Source: Jiangella aurantiaca
GTDB lineage: Bacteria; Actinomycetota; Actinomycetes; Jiangellales; Jiangellaceae
Length of the DNA stretch: 64,000 bases
Assembly (NCBI RefSeq): GCF_004349105.1
Contig: NZ_SMLB01000012.1
Span: forward strand, 62,001-126,000
Direction of reading: 5' to 3'
Part shown: piece by piece, positions 50,394-59,766 of the stretch
Layout: each line of letters opens with the position of its first letter
Position numbering within the stretch: position 1 is the stretch's first letter
Made by a program: the position numbers and the translations under genes
Notes under the pieces: model-generated
What the model saw: only the letters and a program-made list of their open reading frames with translations
What the model was told of the DNA's origin: nothing
Databases searched by the model: none

Positions 50394-51924
50394 ACGTGCC
50401 CTCGGCGATCACGCCGACCGGGCCGGTGGCACTGGCCCAATGGACGCGCGGGCCGGTCACCGTCGTCGGTGTGCCGTCGACGTCGTTCTCGACCACGACG
50501 TCGTTGAGGTTGATGTACCAGTTCTTCGTCGTGGACCCCATCGACTCGGTGAACGTGCAGGCCACCAGCCGGGCGCCCCACGGGTGACACTGAATGCCGC
50601 CGTCGGCCAGTGCGGCGTAGCGGTGGTCGAACGTGCAGCGGAGGAAGTGCTTCTGCACGGCGACGTCGTTGGTCCAGATGCTGCGCAGCTCGCGGGCGAC
50701 GAACGTGCAGTCGGCGTACCGGACGTTCTGGCCGGCGTTGCCCTGGTCGGCGATGAGGTACGAGCCGCGGTACACCTGCCCGTTCGTCCACGGCCGGTCC
50801 TCGAAGTGGCAGTCGGCGTAGACCGTGGCCAGCGACGCGTCGGCGGACCCGTAGCCGACGTTGGCCGAGCCGTAGAACGTCGACCACTTGAACACCAGGC
50901 CGGGTTTCGTGGTGTAGGCGCTGTGCTTGGTGGTGCCCCAGAACGTGCACCCCTCGAACCGGGTGTAGCCGCCGTCGCCGTGGGTCACGTCGAGCCCGCT
51001 GCCGGCGTTGTTGATGAACTCGCAGCCGCGGAAGTATCCGTCGCGGCACACGCTGTTCTCGGCCTCGATGTCCACGCCGGCCGACGGCGCCGACTGGACC
51101 GCGCCGCGTCCGGTGTGGTTGAACGCGCTGTCGGTGCAGGTGAGCCCGCGACCGCCGGTCCACGACAACCCTTGGCGGCCGTTGTACTCCGAGCGAAGCC
51201 GGGTGATCGTGTGCGGGGTCGGCGGGTCGGCCGCGGTGAGTCCCCCGTGCCCGATGGTGACGCCGTCGAGCCCGTGGTGGTGCGAGTGGACATCGGTGAT
51301 CTGGACGTTCGTGCAGCGCAGGAGGCGGATACCGGTGGCCTTGAGCTGCCGGCCGGTGTCTCCGAACTCGCCGCCCAGGATGAGCTGGTCGTTGTTGCCG
51401 TCGAGCTCGAGGTTCTCGATGGTGATGTTGCTGCCGTCGAGGACTTGGATCATCCGGCCGGCCTCCACCCCGTAGGACGCCGTGGTGAACGGGAGCGACG
51501 GCGGGTCGTAGCGTTCTCCGGTCGTGGGGTCGAACGAGCCGTAGCGCAGCCCGGCGGCCAGCCGCAGGACGGCGCCGGCGGTGCCCTTGACGTGCAGGAA
51601 CTGGATGCCGCTGAGGTGGAAGATCGGCTGCATGACGTAGTAGGGAGTGACGCCGTTCGTGTGCGTCTGACGTCCGACCACGTACACGCCGGCCGGAATG
51701 GTGAGGGTGCCGCCGCCGGCGGCCTGGACGGCGGCCGCGGCGTCCTGGAACGCCTTGGTGTCGTTGGTGCTGCCGTTGCCGGCGGCGCCGAAGTCGGCCT
51801 TGATGTCGAACGTCGGGTAGGCCGCGGCAAGCGCGGACGTCACGCCGGGCAGCTGGGTTGCGACGGCGAGGGCGGCGCCGCCGGCGAGGACGGTGCGGCG
51901 GCGGAACTGACGGGGGACGGCCAT
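50386..51924 (-). CDS. secreted right-handed beta-helix (pectate-lyase-3-like) protein
   Basis: A 512-residue protein with a Tat signal (RQFRRRTVLAGGAALAVA). ATG 51924 has AAGGAGGAACC upstream. FDIKADFGAAGNGSTNDTKAFQDA is the opening of the pectate lyase superfamily 3 domain found in polygalacturonases and phage tail lyases. Repeated short beta strands follow (ITIENLELDGNND, CEFINNAGSGLDV). I cannot assign catalytic acids with confidence. It probably cleaves a pectin-like or other acidic polysaccharide outside the cell, feeding the ABC transporter encoded beside it. Confidence 0.82.
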   Translation of the reverse strand: MAVPRQFRRRTVLAGGAALAVATQLPGVTSALAAAYPTFDIKADFGAAGNGSTNDTKAFQDAAAAVQAAGGGTLTIPAGVYVVGRQTHTNGVTPYYVMQPIFHLSGIQFLHVKGTAGAVLRLAAGLRYGSFDPTTGERYDPPSLPFTTASYGVEAGRMIQVLDGSNITIENLELDGNNDQLILGGEFGDTGRQLKATGIRLLRCTNVQITDVHSHHHGLDGVTIGHGGLTAADPPTPHTITRLRSEYNGRQGLSWTGGRGLTCTDSAFNHTGRGAVQSAPSAGVDIEAENSVCRDGYFRGCEFINNAGSGLDVTHGDGGYTRFEGCTFWGTTKHSAYTTKPGLVFKWSTFYGSANVGYGSADASLATVYADCHFEDRPWTNGQVYRGSYLIADQGNAGQNVRYADCTFVARELRSIWTNDVAVQKHFLRCTFDHRYAALADGGIQCHPWGARLVACTFTESMGSTTKNWYINLNDVVVENDVDGTPTTVTGPRVHWASATGPVGVIAEGTYG

Positions 51925-51955
51925 GGTTCCTCCTTGCTGGGGGACGGAGAGAGGA

Positions 51956-52882
51956 CTACTTCAGGGCGCCGGTGACCATGCCGCCCTGGATCTGCCGCTG
52001 GAAGCTGAGGTAGACGACGAGCACGGGGACGATCGAGATGGTGAGGCCGGCGAACAGGGCGCTCCAGTTGCCGGCGTAGCCCTGGCTGACCGCGAGGTTG
52101 GCCAGCCCCTGGGCGAGCACGTAGTTCTCCGGGCTGGACTGCAGGATGAGCGGGAGCAGGTACTGGTTCCACTGGCCGAGCACGACGAAGATGCCGACGC
52201 TGACCAGGCCCGGACGGGCCAGCGGCAGCATGATCCGCAGGTACGTGCCCCAGTGCCCGCAGCCGTCGATGAACGCGGCCTCGGACAGCGACGTCGGCAG
52301 CGTCCGGAAGTAGGCGGTGAGGAAGAAGACGGCGAACGGCAGGTTGTACGCGGCGTAGACGACGGCCAGGCCGGGCAGCGAGTCGGCCAGCCGCAGGTTC
52401 TGCGCGATGAAGAACAGCGGCACGATGGCCAGGAAGGTCGGGAACGTCATGCCGACGACGAACAGGAAGTACACGAGCCGGTTGCCACGGAAGGCGTACC
52501 GCGCCACCACGTAGGACACGGTCGCGCCCATGGCCAGCGTGAGCGCCGTCCCCAGCGCCACCACGATCACCGTGTTGAAGAAGTAGCGCCCGATCTCGGC
52601 GTTCGTCCAAGCCTCGGCGAAGTTGTCCCACCGCAGCGCGCCGGGCAGGCTCCATGGGCTGCTGAGCAGCTCGTCGTTGGTCTTGAACGCCGACATCACG
52701 CACCACGCGAGCGGGATGACGACCAACGCTGCCCAGGTGAGCAGGAAGCCGTGGGTGAAGACGTTGAGGACCGTGCCGGTGGCGGTGCGGCCGTCGCGCG
52801 GTCCCGGCGGCGCCGGCCGGACCGCGCCGGGTGCCGGCGGACCGGCTGGGCCCGGCGCGCGCTGCGTCGTATCGAGGCTCAT
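51956..52882 (-). CDS. CUT1 ABC transporter permease (MalG type)
   Basis: A 308-residue permease with six helices. The start is ATG 52882, chosen because the open frame further upstream lies inside the partner permease gene. A Pro/Gly-rich cytoplasmic N-terminus (about 1-35) precedes the first helix. The EAA loop is SEAAFIDGCGHWGTYLRIMLPLARPGL, and the C-terminus YLSFQRQIQGGMVTGALK is typical of MalG relatives. It is eight nt from the upstream permease gene. Confidence 0.93.
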   Translation of the reverse strand: MSLDTTQRAPGPAGPPAPGAVRPAPPGPRDGRTATGTVLNVFTHGFLLTWAALVVIPLAWCVMSAFKTNDELLSSPWSLPGALRWDNFAEAWTNAEIGRYFFNTVIVVALGTALTLAMGATVSYVVARYAFRGNRLVYFLFVVGMTFPTFLAIVPLFFIAQNLRLADSLPGLAVVYAAYNLPFAVFFLTAYFRTLPTSLSEAAFIDGCGHWGTYLRIMLPLARPGLVSVGIFVVLGQWNQYLLPLILQSSPENYVLAQGLANLAVSQGYAGNWSALFAGLTISIVPVLVVYLSFQRQIQGGMVTGALK

Positions 52883-52890
52883 CGATGCTC

Positions 52891-53808
52891 CTAGAACTCG
52901 ACGCGTTCGCGCCGGGTCAGCCGCAGCGACGCCGCGGCGAAGGCCAGGGTGAGCAGTAGCAGGGCGACGCCGATGGCGGTGGCGTAGCCGAACTCGCTGT
53001 TCTGGAACGCGGTGAGGTACAGGTAGTTGCCGAGCACCTGGGTGGCGTTGTCCGGCCCGCCCGACCCGCCGGCCGCCGACATCACGTTGACGATGGCGAA
53101 CATGTCCAGTGCGTGGATGCCGAGGTAGACGCCGGCCACCTGGACGGTGTCCCAGATGAGTGGCAGCGTCATACGCCAGAACGTCTGCCACCGTGACGCG
53201 CCGTCGAGCCGGGCGGCCTCGAAGATGTCGGCCGGGATCGAGCTCATGGCGCTGGTGAAGAGGATCACGTAGAAGCCCACGGACAACCAGATGATCACCG
53301 CGAGCATCGCAGGGTAGGCGGTGTCGCGGCTGCCCAGCCAGTTCACCGGCTCGATGCCGACCAGGCCGAGCGCGCCGTTGAGCAGGCCGCTCTCGGTCGG
53401 GTCGTAGACAGTGGAGAACAGCACGCCGACCACGGCGATCGACAGCAGGTGCGGGAAGAAGTACACGATGCGGTAGACCGCGGCGCCCCGGACGCCGCGG
53501 CCGCCGCCACGGGCGCGGTACCGGCCGACGTGGATCATCGTCGCGAAGAACAGGCCCAGCGCCAGCGTCGCCGCGGGGATCACCAGCACGGCGATGACGT
53601 TGTGCCACACCGAGATCCAGAACACGTCGTCCCGCACGAGCCGCACGTAGTTGTCCAGCCCGATGAACGTCCGCTCCGGCGACAGCCCGTTCCAGTCGGT
53701 CAGGGAGATGTAGAACGACTGCGCGTAGGGGGAGATGACGAGGACGCCGTAGAGGAGGATCGGCACGGCGAGGGCCGAGACGACGAACCTGAGACTGCCG
53801 GCACGCAT
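52891..53808 (-). CDS. CUT1 ABC transporter permease (MalF type)
   Basis: A 305-residue permease with six helices. YAQSFYISLTDWNGLSPERTFIGLDNYVRL is the family N-terminal loop. The EAA loop reads DIFEAARLDGASRWQTFWRMTLPLI. It follows the binding-protein gene by 4 nt and works with the MalG-type partner downstream. As in the arabinan cluster, no dedicated ATPase is encoded, suggesting a shared MsiK. Confidence 0.93.
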   Translation of the reverse strand: MRAGSLRFVVSALAVPILLYGVLVISPYAQSFYISLTDWNGLSPERTFIGLDNYVRLVRDDVFWISVWHNVIAVLVIPAATLALGLFFATMIHVGRYRARGGGRGVRGAAVYRIVYFFPHLLSIAVVGVLFSTVYDPTESGLLNGALGLVGIEPVNWLGSRDTAYPAMLAVIIWLSVGFYVILFTSAMSSIPADIFEAARLDGASRWQTFWRMTLPLIWDTVQVAGVYLGIHALDMFAIVNVMSAAGGSGGPDNATQVLGNYLYLTAFQNSEFGYATAIGVALLLLTLAFAAASLRLTRRERVEF

Positions 53809-53812
53809 GGCG

Positions 53813-55237
53813 TCACTGATCCCCGTACTTCTCGATCGAGTCGTCGTTGCGGACGGCGTCGGCGGCGGCCTGGCAGCGCCGGCTCCACTCGTCCGGGTCG
53901 ATCTCGCCGGTCATCAGAGCGCTGGTCGCGTTGGCGGCCTCGGTCTGCAGCGGCGAGTACCAGGTGCCGTAGCGCCAGTAGAACGTGTCGTCGCCCGACG
54001 CGGTCAGCGCGTCGCGCACCGACGTGAGCCCGGTGCCGGCCGACTGCGGGTCGTAGTCGGCCAGGCTGGTCAGCGTCTGCGTCTGCCGGGTGAAGTTCTG
54101 CGACGACGTCGGCGACAGCATGATGCGCAGCAGTTCCATGCCGCCGTAGGGGTTCTCCGCCTGCGCCGGGACGATGAACGCCTCGTTGCCCATGCCCCGG
54201 ATGGCCGCCTGCGGCAACGCGTCGTCGTCGGTCAGCGACGGAGGCGACGCGATGACCATGTCGAAGCCGTCGGGCGTGACGTCGCCGAGCTCGCTCTCCA
54301 GCCATGAGCCGCACGGGATGAACACCGCTCTGCCGTTCGCCCAGTACGTCTGGGCTTGGGTGTGGGTGAGACCTGAGGTGCCCTGCATGATGAAGCCGCG
54401 CTCGACCAGCTGGTACATGGCCCGGGCCGACTCCAGCATGGGCTCGCTGGTCCAGCTGTCCGGCTCGAGGTTGTCCAGCGCCTCGATGACCTCGCGGCCG
54501 CCGGCCTTGATGGCCATCATGACCAGCGGCGTCAGGATGTAGCCGGGGTTCTTGCCCTGGTACGTCCAGGGCGCCATGTCGGTGGAGTCCTTGATCTCCT
54601 GACACAGGTCGAGCATCTCCGCCCACGTCGTGGGGAAGGTCCAGCCGCGCTCCTCGAACAGGGAGCTGCTGTAGTACAGGCCGTGCACCGTGAAGGTGTA
54701 GTTGAGCGCGTACGGCACCCCGCCGAACGAGCCCTGCTCGACGATGCCCGGCAGCAGCGTGTCGCGGACGGTCTTCCCGTCGCCGCCGTCGGCCGGCGCG
54801 TCCAGCAGCGGCGTCAGGTCCATCAGCTGGCCGTTCTCGACCAGTGGGGCGAGCATCAGCGCGCCGGCGCCGGCGTTGCAGATGACGTCCGGCACGTCGC
54901 CGGAGACGAACCGCGGCTGTAGCAGCTTGCCCAGCTCCTGCCCGCCGGTGTGCTGGATCTCGGCCTGCGGGAACCGCTGCTGGTAGATCGCTTCGGCGTC
55001 GATCGCGTACTGGTCGCCGTAGCCGCCCTTGAAGATGACGGCCTCCAGCGGCAGATCCGCGGGCACGCCGAGCGGGTTGTCCGGGTCGCCGGTGGCCCGT
55101 GGACTGGGGGACGCCCCGTCGCGCGTCGACGACGACGTCGCGCAGCCGGACAGGAACCCGGTGCCGGCCAGGGCGCCGAGTCCCGCGCCGATGCCAAGGA
55201 GCGTGCGCCGGCTCAGGGCGTGGGTCGGGTGGGTCAT
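53813..55237 (-). CDS. sugar-binding lipoprotein of the NgcE type
   Basis: A 474-residue binding protein with a Tat/lipobox signal (LSRRTLLGIGAGLG...GFLSGCAT). The mature part follows NgcE, the N-acetylglucosamine/chitobiose-binding protein of Streptomyces, in several places: LEAVIFKGGYGDQYAI, FVSGDVPDVICNAGAG, YALNYTFTVHGLYYSSSLF and TQAQTYWANGRAVFIPCGSW. The genes around it (beta-helix lyases, FAD enzyme, esterase) point to another glycan, so the ligand need not be an amino sugar. Its ATG overlaps the stop of the upstream beta-helix gene. Confidence 0.88.
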   Translation of the reverse strand: MTHPTHALSRRTLLGIGAGLGALAGTGFLSGCATSSSTRDGASPSPRATGDPDNPLGVPADLPLEAVIFKGGYGDQYAIDAEAIYQQRFPQAEIQHTGGQELGKLLQPRFVSGDVPDVICNAGAGALMLAPLVENGQLMDLTPLLDAPADGGDGKTVRDTLLPGIVEQGSFGGVPYALNYTFTVHGLYYSSSLFEERGWTFPTTWAEMLDLCQEIKDSTDMAPWTYQGKNPGYILTPLVMMAIKAGGREVIEALDNLEPDSWTSEPMLESARAMYQLVERGFIMQGTSGLTHTQAQTYWANGRAVFIPCGSWLESELGDVTPDGFDMVIASPPSLTDDDALPQAAIRGMGNEAFIVPAQAENPYGGMELLRIMLSPTSSQNFTRQTQTLTSLADYDPQSAGTGLTSVRDALTASGDDTFYWRYGTWYSPLQTEAANATSALMTGEIDPDEWSRRCQAAADAVRNDDSIEKYGDQ

Positions 55238-56847
55238 GGTGTCTCCTCGGTGTCGGGTCGGCCGGCGACGCGCAGTGTGACGGCGTCGCGCCCGGCGACG
55301 ATCGTGCCGGGCAGCGGCCGCAGCGTCAGCGTCAGCTCGCGGGGCGCGGCGGCGGCGGTGTCCCGGGCGCGGACGGGGATCGCGACGGCTCGGTGACCGG
55401 GCGGGATGACGGCTACGCCGGGCAGGCCGTCGTAGTCGACGCGGTGGCGGGCGTCGCCGGACAGGTCGTAGTGCAGCGCCAGCGGCGCGGCGAGGTCGTC
55501 GCCGAGCCGGCGGACGGTGACGGTGGCGGCCTCGCCGGCCCGCACCCAGCGCCGGTCGCTGGTGACCACCACGGTCGCGGCGCCGCTGATGGGCCGCACG
55601 TCGAGGTCGACGTCCTGGGCCGCGCCGGTGGTCTCGACGATCGGCTGCTGCGGCCGGATCGCCCAGAGCGTGCCCGTGACGTTGGACAGCATCGGGTCAC
55701 CGGCGCCCTCCATGCCGGCGAGGAACGGCCCGTCGAGGTCGCCGAGCACGACGCAGTCGGTGAAGCCGGTGTTGCCGTACTCCGGCAGGACGGTGACGAG
55801 CCCGGACCAGACCTTGACGAACGGGTCGGTGCGTGGGGTGTCGCGCAGCGCGGTGAACGCGACCCGGTCGAACGTCGCGCGCAGGCCGTCGTAGCCGCGC
55901 AGGCCGTAGAGGTTGACGGTGCCGGCGGAGTCGCCGGCGTCGAACACGCAGTCGCGGAAGACCACCGAGCCGCTGGCCGGGCCCTGCGCGCCGGGCTGCA
56001 CGTGCACGACGGCGTCGCCGGTCGGTCCCATGTAGCACCGCTCGACCAGCACCGATGCGGGCGTGCTGTGCGGGCGGTAGCGCATCAGGTTGATCTCGAA
56101 GCTGTACGTGCGGTTGCCGGCGAACACGCAGTCGCGGATCACGACGTCCTTGATCAGCTGCTCCGCGGTGTCCGGCTCCAGGTCGATGCCGGCCTCCGGC
56201 AGCGTGCCCTCCGTGTTGATGAACGCGCTGCCCTCGATGAGCAGGCCGTCGGCGTAGATGATGCTGATCGCGTTGCGCTTGTTGTCGTCGCACACGACAT
56301 TGCGGACGGTGATGTTCTTCGACCCGCTGCCGGTGATGATCCCGTCGCCGGGCGCGCCGCGCAGCACCAGGCCCTCGACGGTGACGTTCTCTGACGTGCC
56401 CATGCGGACGTTGGCCCGCCATTCGCCGGTGTACTCGGGCTTGTTCATGACGCAGGTGGCGCCGTAGCCGATCAGCTTGACGTTGCGGCGTCCGTGGATG
56501 CGCCAGATGCCGTCGCGGCGGTCCGGGAACGCGGCGGCCTTGCCGCGGACGGTGACGCCGTCCTCGAGGATGACGGTGATGTCGTCACGGTTGATCCACA
56601 GCGGGCCGGTGATCCAGTCCTGTCCGACGTTGTCGATGACGACGACGTCGGCGTCGCTGGCCAGCGCGGCGGTGAGCGCGGCGGTGGAGTCCTCCGGGTC
56701 GAAGCCGAAGTCGGAGGCCTTGACGACGCCGGCCGCGGGGTCGGCGTCCGCGGCCGCGACGCTGAGCTTCGTCGCGCCGTGGAACAGCGGGATCGCGGCG
56801 GCCATGCTGAGCACGGTGCGCCGGGTGACGGTGGTGGGCTGAGGCAT
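55234..56847 (-). CDS. right-handed parallel beta-helix protein with C-terminal beta domain
   Basis: A 537-residue exported protein with a Tat signal (TRRTVLSMAAAIPLFHGATK). ATG 56847 has GGAGGG upstream. DPEDSTAALTAALASDADVVVIDNVG starts the beta-helix, with regularly spaced turns (VRMGTSENVTVEGLVLRGAP, IITGSGSKNITVRNVV, ADGLLIEGSAFIN). The fold covers about 35-400. A C-terminal beta-sandwich (about 425-537; VVTSDRRWVRAGEAATVTVRR) resembles a Calx-beta-like repeat. It could be a lyase or hydrolase of uronic-acid-rich glycans. It lies between the FAD enzyme and the binding protein in the operon. Confidence 0.82.
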   Translation of the reverse strand: MPQPTTVTRRTVLSMAAAIPLFHGATKLSVAAADADPAAGVVKASDFGFDPEDSTAALTAALASDADVVVIDNVGQDWITGPLWINRDDITVILEDGVTVRGKAAAFPDRRDGIWRIHGRRNVKLIGYGATCVMNKPEYTGEWRANVRMGTSENVTVEGLVLRGAPGDGIITGSGSKNITVRNVVCDDNKRNAISIIYADGLLIEGSAFINTEGTLPEAGIDLEPDTAEQLIKDVVIRDCVFAGNRTYSFEINLMRYRPHSTPASVLVERCYMGPTGDAVVHVQPGAQGPASGSVVFRDCVFDAGDSAGTVNLYGLRGYDGLRATFDRVAFTALRDTPRTDPFVKVWSGLVTVLPEYGNTGFTDCVVLGDLDGPFLAGMEGAGDPMLSNVTGTLWAIRPQQPIVETTGAAQDVDLDVRPISGAATVVVTSDRRWVRAGEAATVTVRRLGDDLAAPLALHYDLSGDARHRVDYDGLPGVAVIPPGHRAVAIPVRARDTAAAAPRELTLTLRPLPGTIVAGRDAVTLRVAGRPDTEETP

Positions 56848-56876
56848 GGTCCCTCCAGGGGGAAGGGGAGCGGGGG

Positions 56877-58514
56877 TCAGACGGTGCTGGTTCGGATGCG
56901 CTCGGGCCAGGCCAGTTCGGCGCCGAGGACGCCGGTGAGCAGGCGCTGGAACTGCGCCAGCGCGTCGGGCTTGGCGCGGACGGCGCGGGGCGGGAGGCCG
57001 GTGGCGAGGCAGTGCGCGGCCAGCGCGCCGGCGGCCTCGCCGATGGTCCACTCGACCGGGTGCAGCCGGTACCCGCCGTTGGTGACATGCGTGGTGGCGA
57101 TGTTCTTCGCCGCGGCGATGAGGTTGTCCATGCGGACGGGGAGCAGCGCGCCGAGCGGAACCTGGAACGGGTGGCAGGCGATGTCGACGTAGCTGCGCGG
57201 GACGCCGGCGCCGGTGCTGGGGTGCAGGTCGATGCGGTAGCAGCCGATGCCGACGGAGTCGGCGAAGAGCTCCGAGCCGGGCGGCAGGCCGGCGGCCCGG
57301 CGGGCCTCGACGCCGATGTGCTCCTCGACGACGGTGACCTCGCCGACGATGCGCCGGGACTCGCGGACGTACGGGCGCAGCGCAAGACCCGCGTCGTCCG
57401 GTGTCCCGTCGCGGAGCAGGTCGCCGCGCGGGCGCAACCCGGGGTAGCCGGTGCCGCCGTCGTGCCTGGGCGCCTCGGTCTGCATCCAGTAGAGCAGCGA
57501 CCGGCTCAGCTGCCGGGCGGCGTCGAGGTGGCGCTGCCGCTCGGCCGGTCCGACGCCGGCCAGCGGGCCGAGCACGTAGTCGTTCTGCGGCCAGTTGACG
57601 AGGGTGACGTCGCTGGCCAGGAACCCGGGTGTGAACGTGCGGGCGCTGAGGATGCGCCGGAACGTCCAGCGGTCGATGCCGTGCCCGCCGGTGGGCGTCG
57701 CCGCGTCGGTGAACAGCGGATGGGTGCGGACGGCCAGCGAGTCGGGGCGCACGTCGGTCCAGGACAGCAGCGGCCCCGGCCAGTAGTCCGGCGCGTGGTC
57801 GCGCCAGAAGCCGTAGCCGGCCGGGCGGTCGATGGTCCAGTCCTCGCCCTCGCGGTAGTCCAGGGCGAAGCACCAGGTGAACGCCTGCTGGTCCAGCGGC
57901 TGCGGCGGCCCGGGCAGAGCGTGCAGCTCACCGGTCTGGTCGCGGCTCTCGGCGCCGATCACTGATTCCGCGCCGGACTTCTCCACGACGTCGCCCAGTT
58001 CGGTCGCGTCGAGGACGTAGGGCGCACGGACGGCGACGTCCTCGGCCGCCCGGCCGTCGGTGGCCTCCAGCCGCACGGCGGCGACGGCGTCGCCGTCGAC
58101 CTGGACGAGCCGCGGCCGGGTGCCGGTGAGCACCGTGAGCCGCCGGTTGGCCAGGTACGGCGCCAGCATCGCGTGGATGGCGGCCAGCGCCACCTTGGGC
58201 TCGTGGCACAGCGGGCTGACCCGGCCGTCGCCGGGGTTCAGCGCGGCGGCGGCCAGGGCGGACTCGGTGAGCGGGTAGTGCCGGCGGTAGAGCTCGCGGA
58301 TCTCGGTGCGCAGGCGGCGGTAGCTCGCCGGCGCGCCGAACGTCTCGACCCAGGCGTTCTCGTCCGGTGGGACCGCCTGCGACGTGAGCTGGCCGCCCAG
58401 CCACGGCGACTCCTCCGTGAGGACGACGCGACGGCCGAGGCGCAGGGCCGCGAGCGCCGCAGCGACGCCGCCCAGCCCGCCGCCGACGACGAGCACATCG
58501 GTCTCGAGGTCCAT
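56877..58514 (-). CDS. FAD-dependent oxidoreductase (FAD_oxidored, PF12831 type) heading a glycan operon
   Basis: A 545-residue flavoprotein. [30 protein letters not shown] is the N-terminal FAD-binding motif with an acidic strand-2 end, directly followed by [19 protein letters not shown], a signature of this family. The mid-region [19 protein letters not shown] and the late [34 protein letters not shown]-contact segment are conserved in the group. Members recur in polysaccharide-utilisation clusters, but their reaction is mostly undefined. No signal peptide is seen, so it acts on an imported sugar or on a metabolite inside the cell. It is first in the operon, behind a triple 13-bp repeat. 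Confidence 0.85.
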   Translation of the reverse strand: MDLETDVLVVGGGLGGVAAALAALRLGRRVVLTEESPWLGGQLTSQAVPPDENAWVETFGAPASYRRLRTEIRELYRRHYPLTESALAAAALNPGDGRVSPLCHEPKVALAAIHAMLAPYLANRRLTVLTGTRPRLVQVDGDAVAAVRLEATDGRAAEDVAVRAPYVLDATELGDVVEKSGAESVIGAESRDQTGELHALPGPPQPLDQQAFTWCFALDYREGEDWTIDRPAGYGFWRDHAPDYWPGPLLSWTDVRPDSLAVRTHPLFTDAATPTGGHGIDRWTFRRILSARTFTPGFLASDVTLVNWPQNDYVLGPLAGVGPAERQRHLDAARQLSRSLLYWMQTEAPRHDGGTGYPGLRPRGDLLRDGTPDDAGLALRPYVRESRRIVGEVTVVEEHIGVEARRAAGLPPGSELFADSVGIGCYRIDLHPSTGAGVPRSYVDIACHPFQVPLGALLPVRMDNLIAAAKNIATTHVTNGGYRLHPVEWTIGEAAGALAAHCLATGLPPRAVRAKPDALAQFQRLLTGVLGAELAWPERIRTSTV

Positions 58515-58539
58515 CGGCGCCTCCCGGCTCGTCAGCAGC

Positions 58540-58578
58540 TGATTAAGCGCAATGATTAAGCGCTATGATTAAGCGCGT
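58540..58578. promoter_or_regulatory. three tandem 13-bp repeats (TGATTAAGCGC) between divergent operons
   Basis: TGATTAAGCGC starts at 58540, 58553 and 58566 with exact 13-bp spacing, each followed by a two-base spacer. It is an AT-rich block in very GC-rich DNA, 26 bp from the FAD oxidoreductase start and about 82 bp from the lacI-type start. It is the best candidate operator for that regulator, although LacI sites are normally palindromic and these are direct repeats. Confidence 0.7.
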
Positions 58579-58659
58579 TAGCCGATGCTAGACTCGGATC
58601 GTTCCGTCGTCAATGGGTGGGTCCGGCGAGATCTCGCCGGCACAGGGAGGCAGGTATCC

Positions 58660-59760
58660 GTGGCCCAGCGCCGCCGGCCAGGCAGCCGACGCGTGACGCA
58701 GAGCGATGTCGCTCGCGCCGCGAACGTCTCCACGGCCATCGTCTCCACCGTCATCAACGGCAAGAGCGACGCCATCCGGGTCAGCGAGCAGACCCGCGAG
58801 CGCGTCTGGCAGGCCGTCCGCGACCTCCACTACACGCCGAACATCGCCGCGCAGAGCCTGGCCGGCGGCCGCAACCGCATCATCGGCGCGTTCACCTATC
58901 AGCGGATGTTCCCGTGGGAGAGCCGCGACTTCTACTACGAGTTCCTGCTCGGTATCGAGGAGGAGGCCGAGGCCGTCGCGCACCACCTGCTGCTGTTCAC
59001 CGGCGCGAAGAACGAGTCGGGCGAACGGTCCATCTTCAGCCGCGACGCGAACCTGCTGCGACTCGCCGACGGCGCGATCCTGGTCGGCGGCCGGGTCGAC
59101 AGCGAGGAGCTGGCAAAGCTGTCCGCCGACGGCTACCCGTTCGTCATGATCGGCCGGCACGACGACGTCGGGCCGCAGGTGTCGTGGGTCGCGGCCGACT
59201 ACACCGCCGGCACGGACGCCGTCGTCGAGGAGCTGTACGGGCTGGGGCACCGTCGGCTGCTCTACGTCGCCAGCGGGCGTTCGCTGGAGACGCTGGCGGA
59301 GCGGCGCGCGGGGTTCGCGGCGGCGTGCGCGCGGCACCGGCTCGGGCCGAAGCGGGCGCGCATGGTCGCCTTCGGTGCCGCGAACCCCGACCTGCCGCGG
59401 GTGCCGGTTGCGGCCGGCGAGGCCGCGGTGCTGGCGGCGGCGCGCGAGGCCGGTGCGACCGCCGTCATCGCCGAGTCGTCCTACGTCGCCCACCGCGTGT
59501 ACGAGACCGCGCGGGCGCAGGGCGTCGGCGTGCCGGGCGAGCTGAGCGTCGTCGGACTGGGCGACCACGGCGACCGTGAGAACGTGCTCTCGCCCGACCC
59601 CGCGCTCACCCTGCTGCGCACGCCCAGCCGGGAGATCGGCGCGGCTGCCGTCCGGATGCTGTTGCGGCTGCTCGACGCCCCCGACGGCGGCCCGGAACAG
59701 GAGTTCATCGCCTGCGAGCTGACCGCGGGCCGCACCGTCGGCCGCCCGTCGGCGGTGTGA
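58660..59760 (+). CDS. LacI-family transcriptional regulator
   Basis: A 366-residue LacI/GalR protein. GTG 58660 has GGGAGG nine nt upstream; the frame is open further 5' but unconserved. A basic arm QRRRPGSRRVTQSD leads into the HTH DVARAANVSTAIVSTVINGK and the hinge NIAAQSLAGGRNRIIG. The effector domain has FEF-like substitutions (RDFYYEFLLGIEEEAEA) and the C-terminal LSVVGLGDHGDRENVLS. It diverges from the seven-gene operon and precedes the GH3 gene by 6 nt, so it probably controls both directions. Confidence 0.93.
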   Translation: MAQRRRPGSRRVTQSDVARAANVSTAIVSTVINGKSDAIRVSEQTRERVWQAVRDLHYTPNIAAQSLAGGRNRIIGAFTYQRMFPWESRDFYYEFLLGIEEEAEAVAHHLLLFTGAKNESGERSIFSRDANLLRLADGAILVGGRVDSEELAKLSADGYPFVMIGRHDDVGPQVSWVAADYTAGTDAVVEELYGLGHRRLLYVASGRSLETLAERRAGFAAACARHRLGPKRARMVAFGAANPDLPRVPVAAGEAAVLAAAREAGATAVIAESSYVAHRVYETARAQGVGVPGELSVVGLGDHGDRENVLSPDPALTLLRTPSREIGAAAVRMLLRLLDAPDGGPEQEFIACELTAGRTVGRPSAV

Positions 59761-59766
59761 GCGCCC

